From the NCBI GenBank assembly GCA_930367215.1, contig OV884056.1, positions 282,330,067 to 282,394,066 of the forward strand: a stretch of DNA of 64,000 nucleotides, written 5' to 3'. The notes below the pieces were generated by a model. It was given only the letters and a program-made list of their open reading frames with translations, was not told the origin of the DNA and ran no database searches. Numbering within the stretch: position 1 is the stretch's first letter; each line of letters starts with the position of its first letter. The position numbers and the translations under genes are program-made. Source of the stretch: Pollenia angustigena. Its lineage: Eukaryota; Arthropoda; Insecta; Diptera; Polleniidae. This document shows positions 22,026-32,354 of the stretch, piece after piece.

Positions 22026-22610
22026 TTAAAAGAATAGTTTCATAGCATATCTCAGCTTTTTTACTTGAGGAAATTGGGCTGGAAACTGGAAAATTTTTTT
22101 ATTGTACTTCTAAAGCCATTTTTATATACTTATTTTACATGCAAGAAATATGTTATGTTTACACTCTTTCTTCATAATCTCTCCGTTACAATGAATTGTA
22201 AAAGGAGTATTAAGTTTTTTTGTTAACGAAATTTGAAGACATTTATGGAAAAATGCGTGGTGATAATAATAAAAAACATATGGAAAAATAGTACGTACGC
22301 GACCGGTAAATAAGCCAATTAAACAAAAACCAAGAGAGATATTATATTTTGTAAATACCGGATTGAGACCTACATAAATACACTTTTAAAATAAATTAAT
22401 CACTTTTGAATATTCCGTTCCGCTGCGCAGATTTATATATTTCACTACTGTCAGCCAAAGTTGACTTCTATTTTGCGTACGTTCGTGACCACACGTTTAT
22501 AACTCTTATTAATGAAAACTTTAACTCGAGGAAATCCATCTTTTGCACTAAGCATAGAGCTACCCAAATGCTATCGAATCGAAAAAAAATGCTAGGAAAA
22601 GTTTTGCTTT
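22026..22610. other. Unassigned stretch
   Basis: 'GCGTACGTTCGTGACC' near 22480 and 'GCGTACGAACGTAC' near 22627 are short near-inverse words. No gene recognised. Confidence 0.4.
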
Positions 22611-22880
22611 CTATATTATTTGTAAAGCGTACGAACGTACCTCCGTGACCCCAGGAAATGTCCATATTTCTTTATATGCATAAGAGGCTTGCACAATACC
22701 ATTTGAACAAACATTTAAATCATCGGAAATTTTTAAAATTGTATACTGTAGTGTCGCTATCACAAACAAATACTGTGTGAAATTGCAGCAGCAATTCGCA
22801 GACTGCACGAGGTAATTCTCTAATACTTGGAGTATAGAGGCATTTTTCTTACTGTTACCGATAGGTTTTAAAAGAAACAA
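22611..22880 (-). pseudogene. Open fragment faintly like an insect receptor C-terminus (doubtful)
   Basis: 89 codons containing ILQVLENYLV, a Cys-rich hydrophobic run, then ASYAYKEIWTF and VRSYALQII. The order 'LEN - hydrophobic helix - A.Y...W - R...L.I' is reminiscent of helices 6-7 of insect odorant receptors. This is only a pattern impression: no splice sites were resolved, the key TM7 block after the Trp is not visible, and a stop follows. It could be a chance frame in AT-rich DNA. Confidence 0.15.
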
Positions 22881-22934
22881 ATACTATCTGGAGTGCGTTT
22901 CTTTGAATTCTTTTTTATTTACAATACTATATAA

Positions 22935-23285
22935 AGTGTGCGATTTAATGGAGATACGATAACTGCCAAGGAGTCGCCCCTAGGATGTTCCTAGGAAGTC
23001 CCTAGAGGGTTCAAATGTATGACCAACCCCACTTTATTTCTTATCTGAATCATTTATTGCTAACATACCTACCCTTATCTCCATTCCTTAAGGGGGATCC
23101 CATACAAAATGTTTAATACGGACTAGAAATATATTGAAGAAAAGGTACCATAACTGCCCAGGAACCGATCATTGGGGTTTAAAATGTAAGACATAACTCG
23201 ATTGATTTTTCATCCTTAACATTTTCTCGAGTCATACTTGCCCTTTACCCATACAAATATTGCGTTTTATGAAATTCTTAAATTA
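22935..23285. repeat. Two diverged direct repeats of about 185 bp
   Basis: 'AACTGCCAAGGAGTCGCCCC' with later 'TAACATACCTACCCTTATC' is echoed by 'AACTGCCCAGGAACCGATC' with later 'GAGTCATACTTGCCCTTTAC'. Distance about 185 bp. No identification. Confidence 0.45.
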
Positions 23286-24045
23286 ATTAAAATATGTATG
23301 GAACAAATTAGAATAAAATTAGAAATTAGAATTTTTAACGAGCAACAATTTCGAAATGTTGCTAAAAAACTATTTTTTATTTTGTAAAAACAAATTATAT
23401 TTCTAAAATGACTGAGCAAATAAGAAAAAAGTTTAACTTTACTTAAAAGAAATTTATTGCGGAATTTCGGTTTTTTTTAGTAATTTCAACAAACTAAGCA
23501 ATTTTTGAGTTACGCGAATATATTTTGTGCAACCTGCTCTATTTTCGAAATAACGGTATATCTCGAAAACCAGAACTAACCTAAAAAACGGTTAGCACCC
23601 GTTGCCCGGCTTGTCTGTTTTTTCAACTAGCACAGTGTAGGCAATTATCAATTCATATGACGTATTAAAAAACCCAAAATATTTTTCTATATGCAAGTTT
23701 GTCTTTGGTCTTCGTCTACAATCAAAACGTTCAAAGATGTTTTGAATGTTCTATTTGAATTTTAACAGCTTTTATAAGTTTAAATATTATGCAACGCTGT
23801 TCTTGATTCAGCTTAATTTTATTCAAACATTGTTCTACTGCAATTTTGTTCTGTTTTTCAATATTTTTTTATTGTAAAACAAAATAACAATTTTTGGAAG
23901 TTTCTGTTTCATTTATAATGAAAGAATACACAAAAACTGTACTTAAGCTGTTTTGTTTATGAAACGTAAACGTAGGAGCATCTGTACGTCGTACATCATA
24001 GAAAAAGAAAAATTCAAAATTTTAAATAAAATTGTTTTAATGTTT
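23286..24045. other. Unassigned AT-rich stretch
   Basis: No repeat or coding signal recognised. Confidence 0.5.
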
Positions 24046-24047
24046 TC

Positions 24048-24150
24048 CCTTATCCCGGAAAACACTTTAGTACGCCTTAAACCGTAAAAAAATGCTATCA
24101 TAATAGAAATTGGTGAGTCAAAATTTTATAGGACTATAATTACTATTGTG
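24048..24150 (+). repeat. HINE-A monomer fragment
   Basis: 'CCCGGAAAACACTTTAGTAC', 'AACCGTAAAAAAATGCTATC' and 'ATTTTATAGGACTATAATTA' correspond to one central ~152-bp unit of HINE-A. Confidence 0.6.
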
Positions 24151-24830
24151 GTTATTTTTGTTGAACTATTTATGGTTTTAAATCCAAATTTTTAATATTC
24201 TTAATTAGGCTTAAGTTCATTTTATAGGACTTTTTTTGATATTCTTTTAATTAGGCTTTAGTTCATCAAATTTAATTTTCATTAAATTATTTTCACTTAG
24301 GGAAAGAATTTTTACTACTTTTAATTTTTATTAAAATTTATTGATAATTTTTCCTGGCTAAGCTGGGATTCGAACCGGGTTGATCCTTACATGTTTCAAG
24401 AATCACCACATTCTATCGTCGGAAGATCTTTAAGTTCTACCCACTGCACCACTGCGGTGCCCGTTAAGCCAACAGTCAAACATCAATCTTTAACCAGTAG
24501 TACTGGTGGTTCGAAATTTGCTGTAATTATCACTTTAATTTCAAATTACATGTTGCCTCCTTTCCTCTGTTTTTTGTATTCTTTCTGTCAAAACTTTGTC
24601 TTGAAAACCTGAATACATTTGTTTATTATGTTTTTTTTGTCCACTTTCGTCGACATTTTTATTTGTACAAATTAAAGTACAAATGTAAACATTAGAGCTT
24701 GTGCCATAGCTATTTTAAGAACAATTTTGATTTTTTAGTTGAACTGTTACTTTTTAATTTTTTTGCTATTCTTTTCATCAAATTTAATTTTCATTAAATA
24801 ATTTTCACTGAGGGAAGGTGTTTAATGTAG
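24150..24830. mobile_element. Family D element (tRNA-derived module), copy 1
   Basis: Shares with 40028-40850 the blocks 'TTGTGGTTATTTT.GTTGAAC', 'GTTCATCAAATTTAATTTTC', 'AGTCAAACATCAATC', 'GTACAAATGTAAACATTAG' and 'AGCTTGTGCC'. In its centre is a tRNA-like segment. The head 'TTCATCAAATTTAATTTTCA' occurs again at the far end (24770) in direct orientation. No coding capacity; SINE-like or a tRNA-gene-derived repeat. Confidence 0.6.
24361..24480 (-). other. tRNA-like module within family D
   Basis: On the minus strand 'CCCGGTTCGAATCCCAGC' is a very good B box (GGTTCGAATCC), and about 85 nt upstream 'GTGCAGTGGGTAGAAC' resembles an A box. The T stem does not pair well and the spacing is too long for an ordinary tRNA, so I read it as a tRNA-derived promoter, not a functional tRNA gene. 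Confidence 0.5.
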
Positions 24831-25515
24831 ATTAAACACCCTAATTATATTTATATAAAGTTGCAGAATATGATTTTCTATTATTTAAATTTAACGTACG
24901 TTTCCAACCCTGGATTTTTTTTGTACCCGTTGAAGATTCTAAATATCACTTTTATTCAGATGTAGTAAACCACAAAGAATGAAGTTGCGCATTTTTTAAA
25001 AAGATACAAAAATTAAACACTTGCTTGTAAGAATTCAACCTAGCCAGAAGCGATCAGTTCTGCACTTTTACTTTAACAAATTAAAACAAATTCTTGTCAT
25101 ACTAACTCTTGTATTTGAATTAACTACCAGGTTACTTGAACTAAACTTGCTAGAGATAAGTATACATCAATCTCCTTGAGAACTACCTATGGAAAATAAA
25201 AAAAATCATCTTAATCTAAATACCCAGCGCTGCTTTTATTAAGTTTTCCTGTAAAAGGTAAGCATACATACATATGTAACTCAACCCCCTCGTAAAAGAA
25301 AGTTTTTATCCCTCTCCTCTTTCTTTTACACATTTTCTCCGGTTACAATAATGCGCGAGCAATTGTAACTGGTCACCCTTCTCAAAGATTGGCAAACTTG
25401 TTAATTCCAACTCCAAACCCATAGCCAAACTAGGAGAAGCTTTGTATAAGTGGTCATCTGTACAAACACTTATTTAGAAGGAATTCCCTCAACTCAACTA
25501 AAAAATCAAAATTGT
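24831..25515. other. Unassigned stretch
   Basis: A CT-rich patch at 25310-25390. No gene or repeat recognised. Confidence 0.45.
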
Positions 25516-26326
25516 TCTTTTATAGGACTAGCAATGACACTCTGAAATTTCGTGATGATCGGTTCATAAAGGAAAACAGTTTAGTTCGCCTAAAACCGTA
25601 AAAATAATGCTATCATAACCAAATTTTGTACATCACACTTTTATAGGACTAGAAACAAGACTGTAAAGTTAAGTGAAGATCTGTCAATAATTTACCCTAG
25701 GACCCATATAAACCCGTCTGCAATTTATGATATACGGTCCATAATAAACCTTAGATCCATTTTAGAAGCCTTCTGAAATTCACTGCAAACGCTAAAACTA
25801 ATTGCACCGCTGTATTGAAATTTATGTTTTTTTGTATACCAGAAATCACTGCAGAATTTTGGGATGATTGGTTCATAACTAACCATGGCTTTAATATAAA
25901 ATGCCCTCCTGAATCAAATCATTTAAGTTCGGCTTAAACTGTTACGAATCATGATATTTTACTTAAGCTAGTAAAAATTGCTAAAAAAAAAGTCATACAA
26001 CTTTCTGATTGTCGGTCAATAATTTTGTATAGGTCTAAGGCCGAGGCCACGCAATGAGCGGCTAAGCGTCAAGCGACTGAGCGAAGAGCGTCAAAGCGCC
26101 AAGTTTGAGCGGCAAGTGGCTTATTACTGAGCGTCACTTCTGAGCGGTTAGTTGTTAAAATGCCATTGTTAAGAGTGGCTTGTTTAATGTTATTACGCGA
26201 AAATCGTATTCATAAAAATTTCATGCGTTTTTTTTAAGAAAAAATTGCAGCCTGTTCGTCGATTTCTAGCGAAGACTTCGTTCGCTTTACATTTACTTAC
26301 ATTTAAAACAACAAAAAAAAAATTAT

Positions 26327-27745
26327 AAACAAGTAAGAAAGTATAGTCGGTTAAGCCCGATCATATGACACCCTACACCACAGTATTAATAAACATATGC
26401 TAATGTGTCCATATTAATATGGCTTTATCTATGTTTATAAACTTCATTAACATCGGCTTGAAAGTTTGTGAGAGGCAAAACTTGCCACATACCTCCCATT
26501 GTGGTCCTATTTTTGAAAAACTACATAGCCTATGTGTCCATATAAATATATTTCTATGTATGATTTAAATTTCATTAAAATCGGTTTGATAGTTTCCGAG
26601 AGGCAGAAATTTCCCCCTATCTTTCCTCGTGGTTCTACGATTCGGCCCATTTTCTATAGGCTTGGTCCTTGTGCCAATAGGAACTTATGTTCCAAGTTTT
26701 ATCAAATTATCTGCAAAATTGCGATATGTACCCTGCGCACAGGGTAACATGGACAGACAGCCTGCCAGCCACCGGACGGACATTGTTAATTCGATTCAGA
26801 AAGAGATTCTAAGTCGATTGGTCTAGGACCAATATTTTAAGGCGTTACACACATCGGCACAAACACACAGAAAAAAATACCCATGTAAAATTAACATGGA
26901 AAAATGTTGATTGAGAATCATGTTAAATTTCAGAAAAATTATGCCCTTTACTTAAATTTATCATTATTTCATATTAATTTTTAATAAAAAATATCAAAAT
27001 AACCTTAAATTACGTTTATTTAATATTATTCACTGTTAAAAAAATAAAAAAAAAAAATATTAAAATATAAATAAATCTGGATTCAATATTGAACCCATAA
27101 AAACCTGTTTTGTATTAAAATCAAAAGTTTATCTTGTTAAATTAACATGCATACCTACTTAATTATGTACATTTTTTATTTTCACTTTTAAAATATGTTA
27201 TAAAAAGAAGACAATTCCCGTATTCTTTTAATTAAAATTGTTTATTTAAATAGTACATCAAGTTTTCAAAGTAGAATGATGACCATATCGGGCGATTCTG
27301 CTGATGCTTCTGTTAACAAAGGAGAATACAAAATAAGTGAAACATGTGTTACAGGGTTTTGAATTATTCTTACATAAATGCAAATGTTGTCTGAAGCTTT
27401 TTCACACTGTTAAAATACACTCAAACCCATTTGATTCTACATGAAATTCACGTTGTTTCAACTGGAAATAACTTTCATTCAACGTGATTCCGATTGTTAT
27501 TTCAATATAAATTACATTTTGCTCTAACTTTACTGCAATGTTAAATTAACATGAATTATAGTTATATCAAAAGAAAAAAATGTTGTTCGCAGTTATTGTA
27601 AAATCAGGTTGAATTAACATGAAACCCGTATGAAGCAAAATCACCACCGAAAAAATTTAAATCAAACTTGTTTTCGACGTTTTTAACTTGATTTTTTTCT
27701 GTGTGAATGCATAATACCCTTTCCACTATTGTGGTGTGGGTATAA
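26327..27745 (-). mobile_element. HINE-C copy inside the Harbinger-like element
   Basis: Starts 'AAACAAGTAAGAAAGTATAG' with hairpin 'AGTCGGTTAAGCCCGAT', ends 'CCACTATTGTGGTGTGGGTA'. Same block order as 6086-6755. Interrupted at 26864-27705. Confidence 0.7.
26864..27705 (-). mobile_element. CACACAG-family MITE, copy 2
   Basis: Ends 'CACACAGAAAAAAATA' and 'ATTTTTTTCTGTGTG'. The 2-bp duplication AA is at 26862-26863 and 27706-27707; removing the element and one AA restores 'GCACAAATGCATAATACC', exactly as at about 6708. The interior has 'CATGTTAAATT'-type words in both orientations. It lies in reverse orientation to 8574-9140. Confidence 0.85.
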
Positions 27746-27749
27746 ATGT

Positions 27750-27835
27750 ATTGTATTGGGTAGTTTGGTTTCATCCTATAAATCAAGCAAGGGGAATTAA
27801 ACCATTTATATACAAATCTACCCAATACAATACTG
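27750..27835. repeat. Small inverted repeat
   Basis: 'GTATTGTATTGGGTAG' is matched by its inverse 'CTACCCAATACAATAC' about 50 bases on: an 86-bp hairpin in the Harbinger-like element's right arm. Confidence 0.6.
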
Positions 27836-28260
27836 ATGTATGTCTGTGAAATCCTTTGATTTGCTGTTGCAAAAAGTTAACACTAAATTGACAAAACAAA
27901 AAAATAATTTCTCGGTCATATTTTTATTTTTAAAATTTGGTAATCTGTCTTGCCATAATTCGGTCGGCTTTGTACGGATGAAATTATAAGCTCCATATTC
28001 ACTTTTGCCATGTTTATTTTTTGACGCTCAGAAAACAACTAAAAATTAGAACAAGTTTAATTCCTGAGCGACGCCGCTTGGCCGCTCAAAAATTTCGCTC
28101 ACATGCCGCTCATTTCGTGGCCACTTCAGTAGTATTTCATATGTTTTAATTTTTTGACGCTCATCGCTCAGCCGCTTGACTCTTAGCCACCCATTGCGTG
28201 GCCTCGGCCTAAGCCGCAACCAATTTTAATGCTGATGTATATTTTTATAAAGATTAACTA

Positions 28261-28734
28261 CCCTAGAGGGAAGCGAACTGGCACCAAAGTAGTCCCGTGA
28301 TAGGTCTTTGGTGGTAGAGACCGGTTCTAGTTTTAACACTTTCTATGAATAAGAAATATCACTTTTAATGGGGTTGTCATTTGAGGATCAATTGACACCA
28401 TTTGACCAGTCAAAAATCTATTCTCAATGGACGTGTTTAGTGACAGTTACTTAAATGTAGTATTATTTCAATACGATGTAGGACTATTTCAATAAAACAA
28501 GCCCTAGAATTAAATTCAAGAGCCAAATTTTAGAAAGTCCCAAAAAAATGTATCACATCAACTGTGAAGACTGTACTGTAATTCATTATTTTTTATACCT
28601 TTTTGTTCTTCATAAACCAGTTACATGATTGGTTCTCCTTTCACTGGTTATGAGTTTTTTCTTTTTGTACCTGTTCTATTTTCACAACTCCCAGGACCAG
28701 TCTGTTGGACCAATTGACACAAATTTCCCGCAGG
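28261..28734. mobile_element. Family E repeat, copy 1
   Basis: 'AGGGAAGCGAACTGGCACCA', 'AGTAGTCCCGTGATAGGTCT' ... 'GGACCAATTGACACAAATTT' and 'CCCGCAGGA'. The inverse copy at 33775-34183 shares the full order. Inserted within the HINE-A tail near TA dinucleotides. No good TIR is visible. Confidence 0.6.
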
Positions 28735-28841
28735 ATAATAATAAATAGACATCATACAGATATTTCTCTTAAAACATTCGAACTGTCGGTGGAGGGTATC
28801 AAAGATTCGGCACAGCCAAATATAGCACTCTAACTTGTTTT

Positions 28842-29425
28842 TAACGGTAGTATACAGCTGTATTTATGAAACCTACTGAGCTACATATGAATATTTACAA
28901 AAAATAATTTTTAATGTGCTGTTTTTACAACACAAGTGATTGATCGTTTAGCACAGTTTATTGAAAATTTAAGATTTTAAAAAGTTTTTTCTACCATATT
29001 ACTAAAGTTTATTTTTATTCGACCTTGTTATTCTAACATTAAAGAAGTAATTAATTAAGCTCGAGGCCCAAGTTTTTTGTTTTTATAAAATCATATTTTA
29101 TTTTTCCAATATTTTGCTAAAAACATCGAGCAGCACCAACAGGGTTAAAGATATAATTTAAAAAAATTTGCAAAAACAAAGAGTTAAAAAAGTAGTTATC
29201 ACTTCTTCTTCCGATATGATATTTGTTCTAAATTTAACTAAGCTCTTTGAAATTGTTGAAATTACATATTCTCTACGTACAAATCATAAATTTTGCGCCA
29301 CCAAAAGCTCCGATTCATCTCGTTGTAGCGATTTCCATTGGCCGATGAAACATCAAATTTGGACACCCTTACTTAATATTTAAATTGCAGAATTTTCTTC
29401 ACTCTAACAATTTTTACAACAATTA
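28842..29425. other. Unassigned AT-rich stretch
   Basis: No coding segment or repeat recognised. Confidence 0.5.
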
Positions 29426-29427
29426 TA

Positions 29428-29854
29428 CCGTGTTCAGATATACCTTTTTTATTGAGTCTATTCGGTTAATTGACATAATTATGTTTCTGTTCACACATAC
29501 ACAATTTCGCTTACTCAATTAACAATTGGCAATTAACTTAGCAAAATGTAAACAACATTTGACATCTTTAAAGAAAAACCAAAATAAACATCTGGCTTTT
29601 GCGCAGACCTAATGGATGGACCTTTGTTTTTGTTGTTGGAAAAAATGTGAAAACACTTTGTTTAGTGAGTTGGGTTTTACTTACTAAACACACTTGTGAC
29701 AGTGCACTGCAGTGTTGCATTTTAATTTTACTCAATATTTATAACAATTTCGTATTAATTGAGCAATAACTAAATTGCAATTTTGTACGGATAATTGAGC
29801 TCAATAATGGCACTAATTGCGCAAAACTCAATTAAGGTGCATATCTGACCAAGG
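29428..29854. mobile_element. MITE with TA target, imperfect TIRs
   Basis: 'CCGTGTTCAGATATACC' at the left matches the inverse of the right end 'GCATATCTGACCAAGG' over about 30 bases; TA on both sides (29426-29427, 29855-29856). Several 'CTCAATTAA'/'TTAATTGAG' words within. TA target and CC.TG.TCAGAT ends fit a Tc1/mariner MITE. Confidence 0.6.
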
Positions 29855-29880
29855 TATTAGTTTGTGTAATTATTGAAAGG

Positions 29881-29935
29881 ATATGTTCATCAAATTTAAT
29901 TTTCATTAAATTATTTTTATGATGAAAGGTGTTTT
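29881..29935 (+). repeat. Family D head, isolated
   Basis: 'GTTCATCAAATTTAATTTTC' and 'TTATTTTTATGATGAAAGG' match the heads at 24251 and 40060; nothing of the tRNA-like part follows. Confidence 0.6.
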
Positions 29936-30133
29936 GAAACATGAATGAAACACTGAACAAGGGCTTGAATTCTGGTCGTATTCACTCGTTTCGAATACAT
30001 ACACACTCTCAGCATAACAATTCTTTGCAGTTTTGCCCTTTCCGCCACTTCGATGCCTGCTAGTCTGTAGTCAATCATTAATCTTGTAATGGTATTCTCT
30101 TGGTGGGTCGGAATTAATTGTAATTGATAATAT

Positions 30134-30683
30134 CCCAGCAAAAACTGATGCTTCCTCGGAAGCAGTAATGTAAGGGAGAATTCGGAGGGAAGCGCATACA
30201 ATTCTATGAAATATTACATGATTTTTGTTTGGAATTCCTCGCGTAGAAGCTCTGCTGTAGAGATCTGAAGATCGCTGATTTCACGCTTTGAAAACTGACA
30301 TGATTTACGCGTATAAAGTAAGTGAAAAAAAATTAAGCATTGAAAAAATTGTTATGTCAGCGCTTAAAAATTTGTGTATAAATCTAAAATATTTTTTGGA
30401 ATAAAAGGGTTATAGTCTTATAATAATTATGTATGATTTTTGTAAAATTAAGCATAAATTTTTAATTTTTTATCAAAAGAATTAATGATTTCAGTGCTTC
30501 AATAAAGCGGTAGAAAAAACAAATAATCAGCGATTCTCTTCTAATATTTAGCATCGCATTTAAGAATTGTAGGATTGTATGCCTAATCTTTCAGCAGTAG
30601 AGTAAGGCAGAAGCAAAAAAGAATGCGGTTGGGATGCAGTATACGTGTTTATTGCTTCCAAATCTTGAAAAAATTTTGCTGGG
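30134..30683. mobile_element. CCCAGC-family element, copy 1
   Basis: Ends 'CCCAGCAAAAACTGATGC' and 'AAAATTTTGCTGGG', with ATAT on both outer sides (target duplication AT or ATAT). Subterminal 'GGAAGCAGTAATGTAAGGGA' is shared with 45607 onward. No usable open frame. Confidence 0.6.
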
Positions 30684-31046
30684 ATATTTCCAATTTATTT
30701 ACACGTTTCTTCATCACTTTTGTTAAAGAACTTTTTACAATTATATTAAAAAGTTAATTCCTAGTTAAATTAACTAAATTGATTCAAAAATATTGTTTAA
30801 ATTAAAGAATTTTCTATTAAATAAGAATTCTAATAAAAAACAAGTTGTTAAGAAAAAAAAAAAAAAAAATAAAACAATTTAATTCAACGAATAAACTTTG
30901 CGTTACTTAATTCATAAGCTACCTTAGCCTAATTTTGCAATGCCTACCTTCTGTTTTAGGTTAATTGCGTTAAAGATTTCTTACAACAATTCCCTTTAAT
31001 TTTGCATTATCATCATAATAATAACAGTGGTTTACAGCCAAAAAAA
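30684..31046. other. Unassigned AT-rich stretch
   Basis: Poly-A near 30855. Nothing recognised. Confidence 0.5.
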
Positions 31047-31048
31047 TA

Positions 31049-31590
31049 CCAAGAACGCCACATGCCTGGATTAGTAAATTGAGACCTCCTGAACACGAAA
31101 AACGCTGTAATTTTTTTCCTAAATACCGTTTATTAGATAACGGTACTTTTGTGTTTTTCGGTGTATGGTCCCACTCAAACCCTTGTGGAGCCCGACCAAA
31201 AAGTCCGTATTTTCCGTCGATATGCTGAAAATTTCTATCGGATAAGAAATGGCTGAGTACTGGCACATCAAAAAATTCAAAAGTTGCCTATTTTTTACGT
31301 TTTTTTCAAAATTTTTCATTTTTCTTTCGTTTTTTTTTTCTACGTTATATTAAACATCTGGAATGTTTTATTTTTTAACCCAATAGTATACATATTTAAT
31401 TACCAACATTTTAGGCGTAATTTGAAAAAATAAAGTTTTTATTAAGGATTTTGTGGAACGACAACGATATGCCATTTATTTCGATCGGACTTTTTGGCTG
31501 GGCTCCACAAACACAAAAGGAAAAAAAATTACAGCGTTTTTCGTGTTCAGGAGGTCTCAATTAACATATCTAGCCATGTGGCGTTCTTGG
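31049..31590. mobile_element. MITE with ~75-bp TIRs, TA target
   Basis: Left arm starts 'CCAAGAACGCCACATG' and runs through 'AATTGAGACCTCCTGAACAC' to 'AACGCTGTAATTTTTTTCCT'; the right arm is its inverse with few changes. TA on both sides (31047-31048, 31591-31592). Non-coding; open frames here are on the arms only. Confidence 0.8.
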
Positions 31591-32350
31591 TACTTTTCCA
31601 AACTTAAAATTTGTAAAACAGTGTAATAAACGACTAATAAAATTCATTTCATTCATTGTGTGTTTTTTTTTTTAAATTAAATTTCTTCATGAAAAAAAAC
31701 AATGTGGATGGTGAAGAATAAATTAAATCTAAAAAACCATAAACCTGAAAAACCTTAAATAAATGAAAATTTTTTTGTTCAAGCCTCAAGAGAATTGAAT
31801 TTGTGTGGTCAAGGTTAACCATTAAATTATCCACACCATAAGAAAAATCCTCAAAACACCTTTGTTCTTTTGTTAGCGGAAACTTTTAAAATTAAATTTA
31901 CTTAAAGTAAAATTTAAACAAAATGAAAATCAAGTCCTACTGGAGGGGAAAATAAAAATAGTTAAAGTTAGAAAATATTTATTGAAATAAGGCTAAAATA
32001 ATTCTCGTCAAAAGTTTAAATTTTATTTCATCAGCCCCTGCGTATACTTATTATTAATTATACGAGAAAATAATATTCATAAGCCGAAAATTTTATTCAT
32101 GCGTAAAATATCATTTTATGTTTGTTGATAAAAACTAAAGAGGAAAACTTTTTGTATAAATTGAAATGCAGTTTTTCTTTTGTTGTACTTTTGTACTTTC
32201 TTTGTACACTTGAGGACAATGCATATTTCTAATGAATAGATAAAAAGAGGGACGGACGGACGAATGGACGGACATTGTTCTATAATCATTGCAAGCAATC
32301 ATCTACTAAATTGGCAGAGCTTGTACAAAGTTTGTCTAAAAACATTTCAT
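31591..32350. other. Unassigned AT-rich stretch
   Basis: 'GGACGGACGGACGAATGG' at 32250 is a short simple repeat of the kind found in HINEs. Nothing else recognised. Confidence 0.45.
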
Positions 32351-32354
32351 TTCA

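Larger units (their letters stand above)
26039..28209. mobile_element. Harbinger-like element with GC-rich TIRs, itself interrupted
   Basis: Ends 'GGCCGAGGCCACGCAATG' and exact inverse at 28192-28209, continuing as imperfect arms rich in 'GAGCGGC' and 'AAGCG'. TAA duplicated at 26036-26038 and 28210-28212; the HINE-A at about 42199-42213 gives the empty site. GG-starting TIR with a 3-bp TAA duplication fits PIF/Harbinger. Without the inner HINE-C it is about 750 bp and non-coding. Confidence 0.75.
25516..28841 (+). mobile_element. HINE-A copy split by nested insertions
   Basis: HINE-A sequence occupies 25516-26038, 28210-28260 and 28735-28841. Comparison with the uninterrupted copy at 41070-42353 places the breaks: at 'GGTCTAA.CCGCAAC' (Harbinger-like element) and in the short 'GATTATAATAATAAATA' tract (family E). 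The tail has the hairpin and 'CTCTAACTTGTTTTT'. The 5' part is missing. Confidence 0.7.

Noticed and set aside
24361..24480. Functional tRNA gene
   Set aside because: B box is good but the T stem does not pair and the A-B spacing is too long; the segment is part of a dispersed family.
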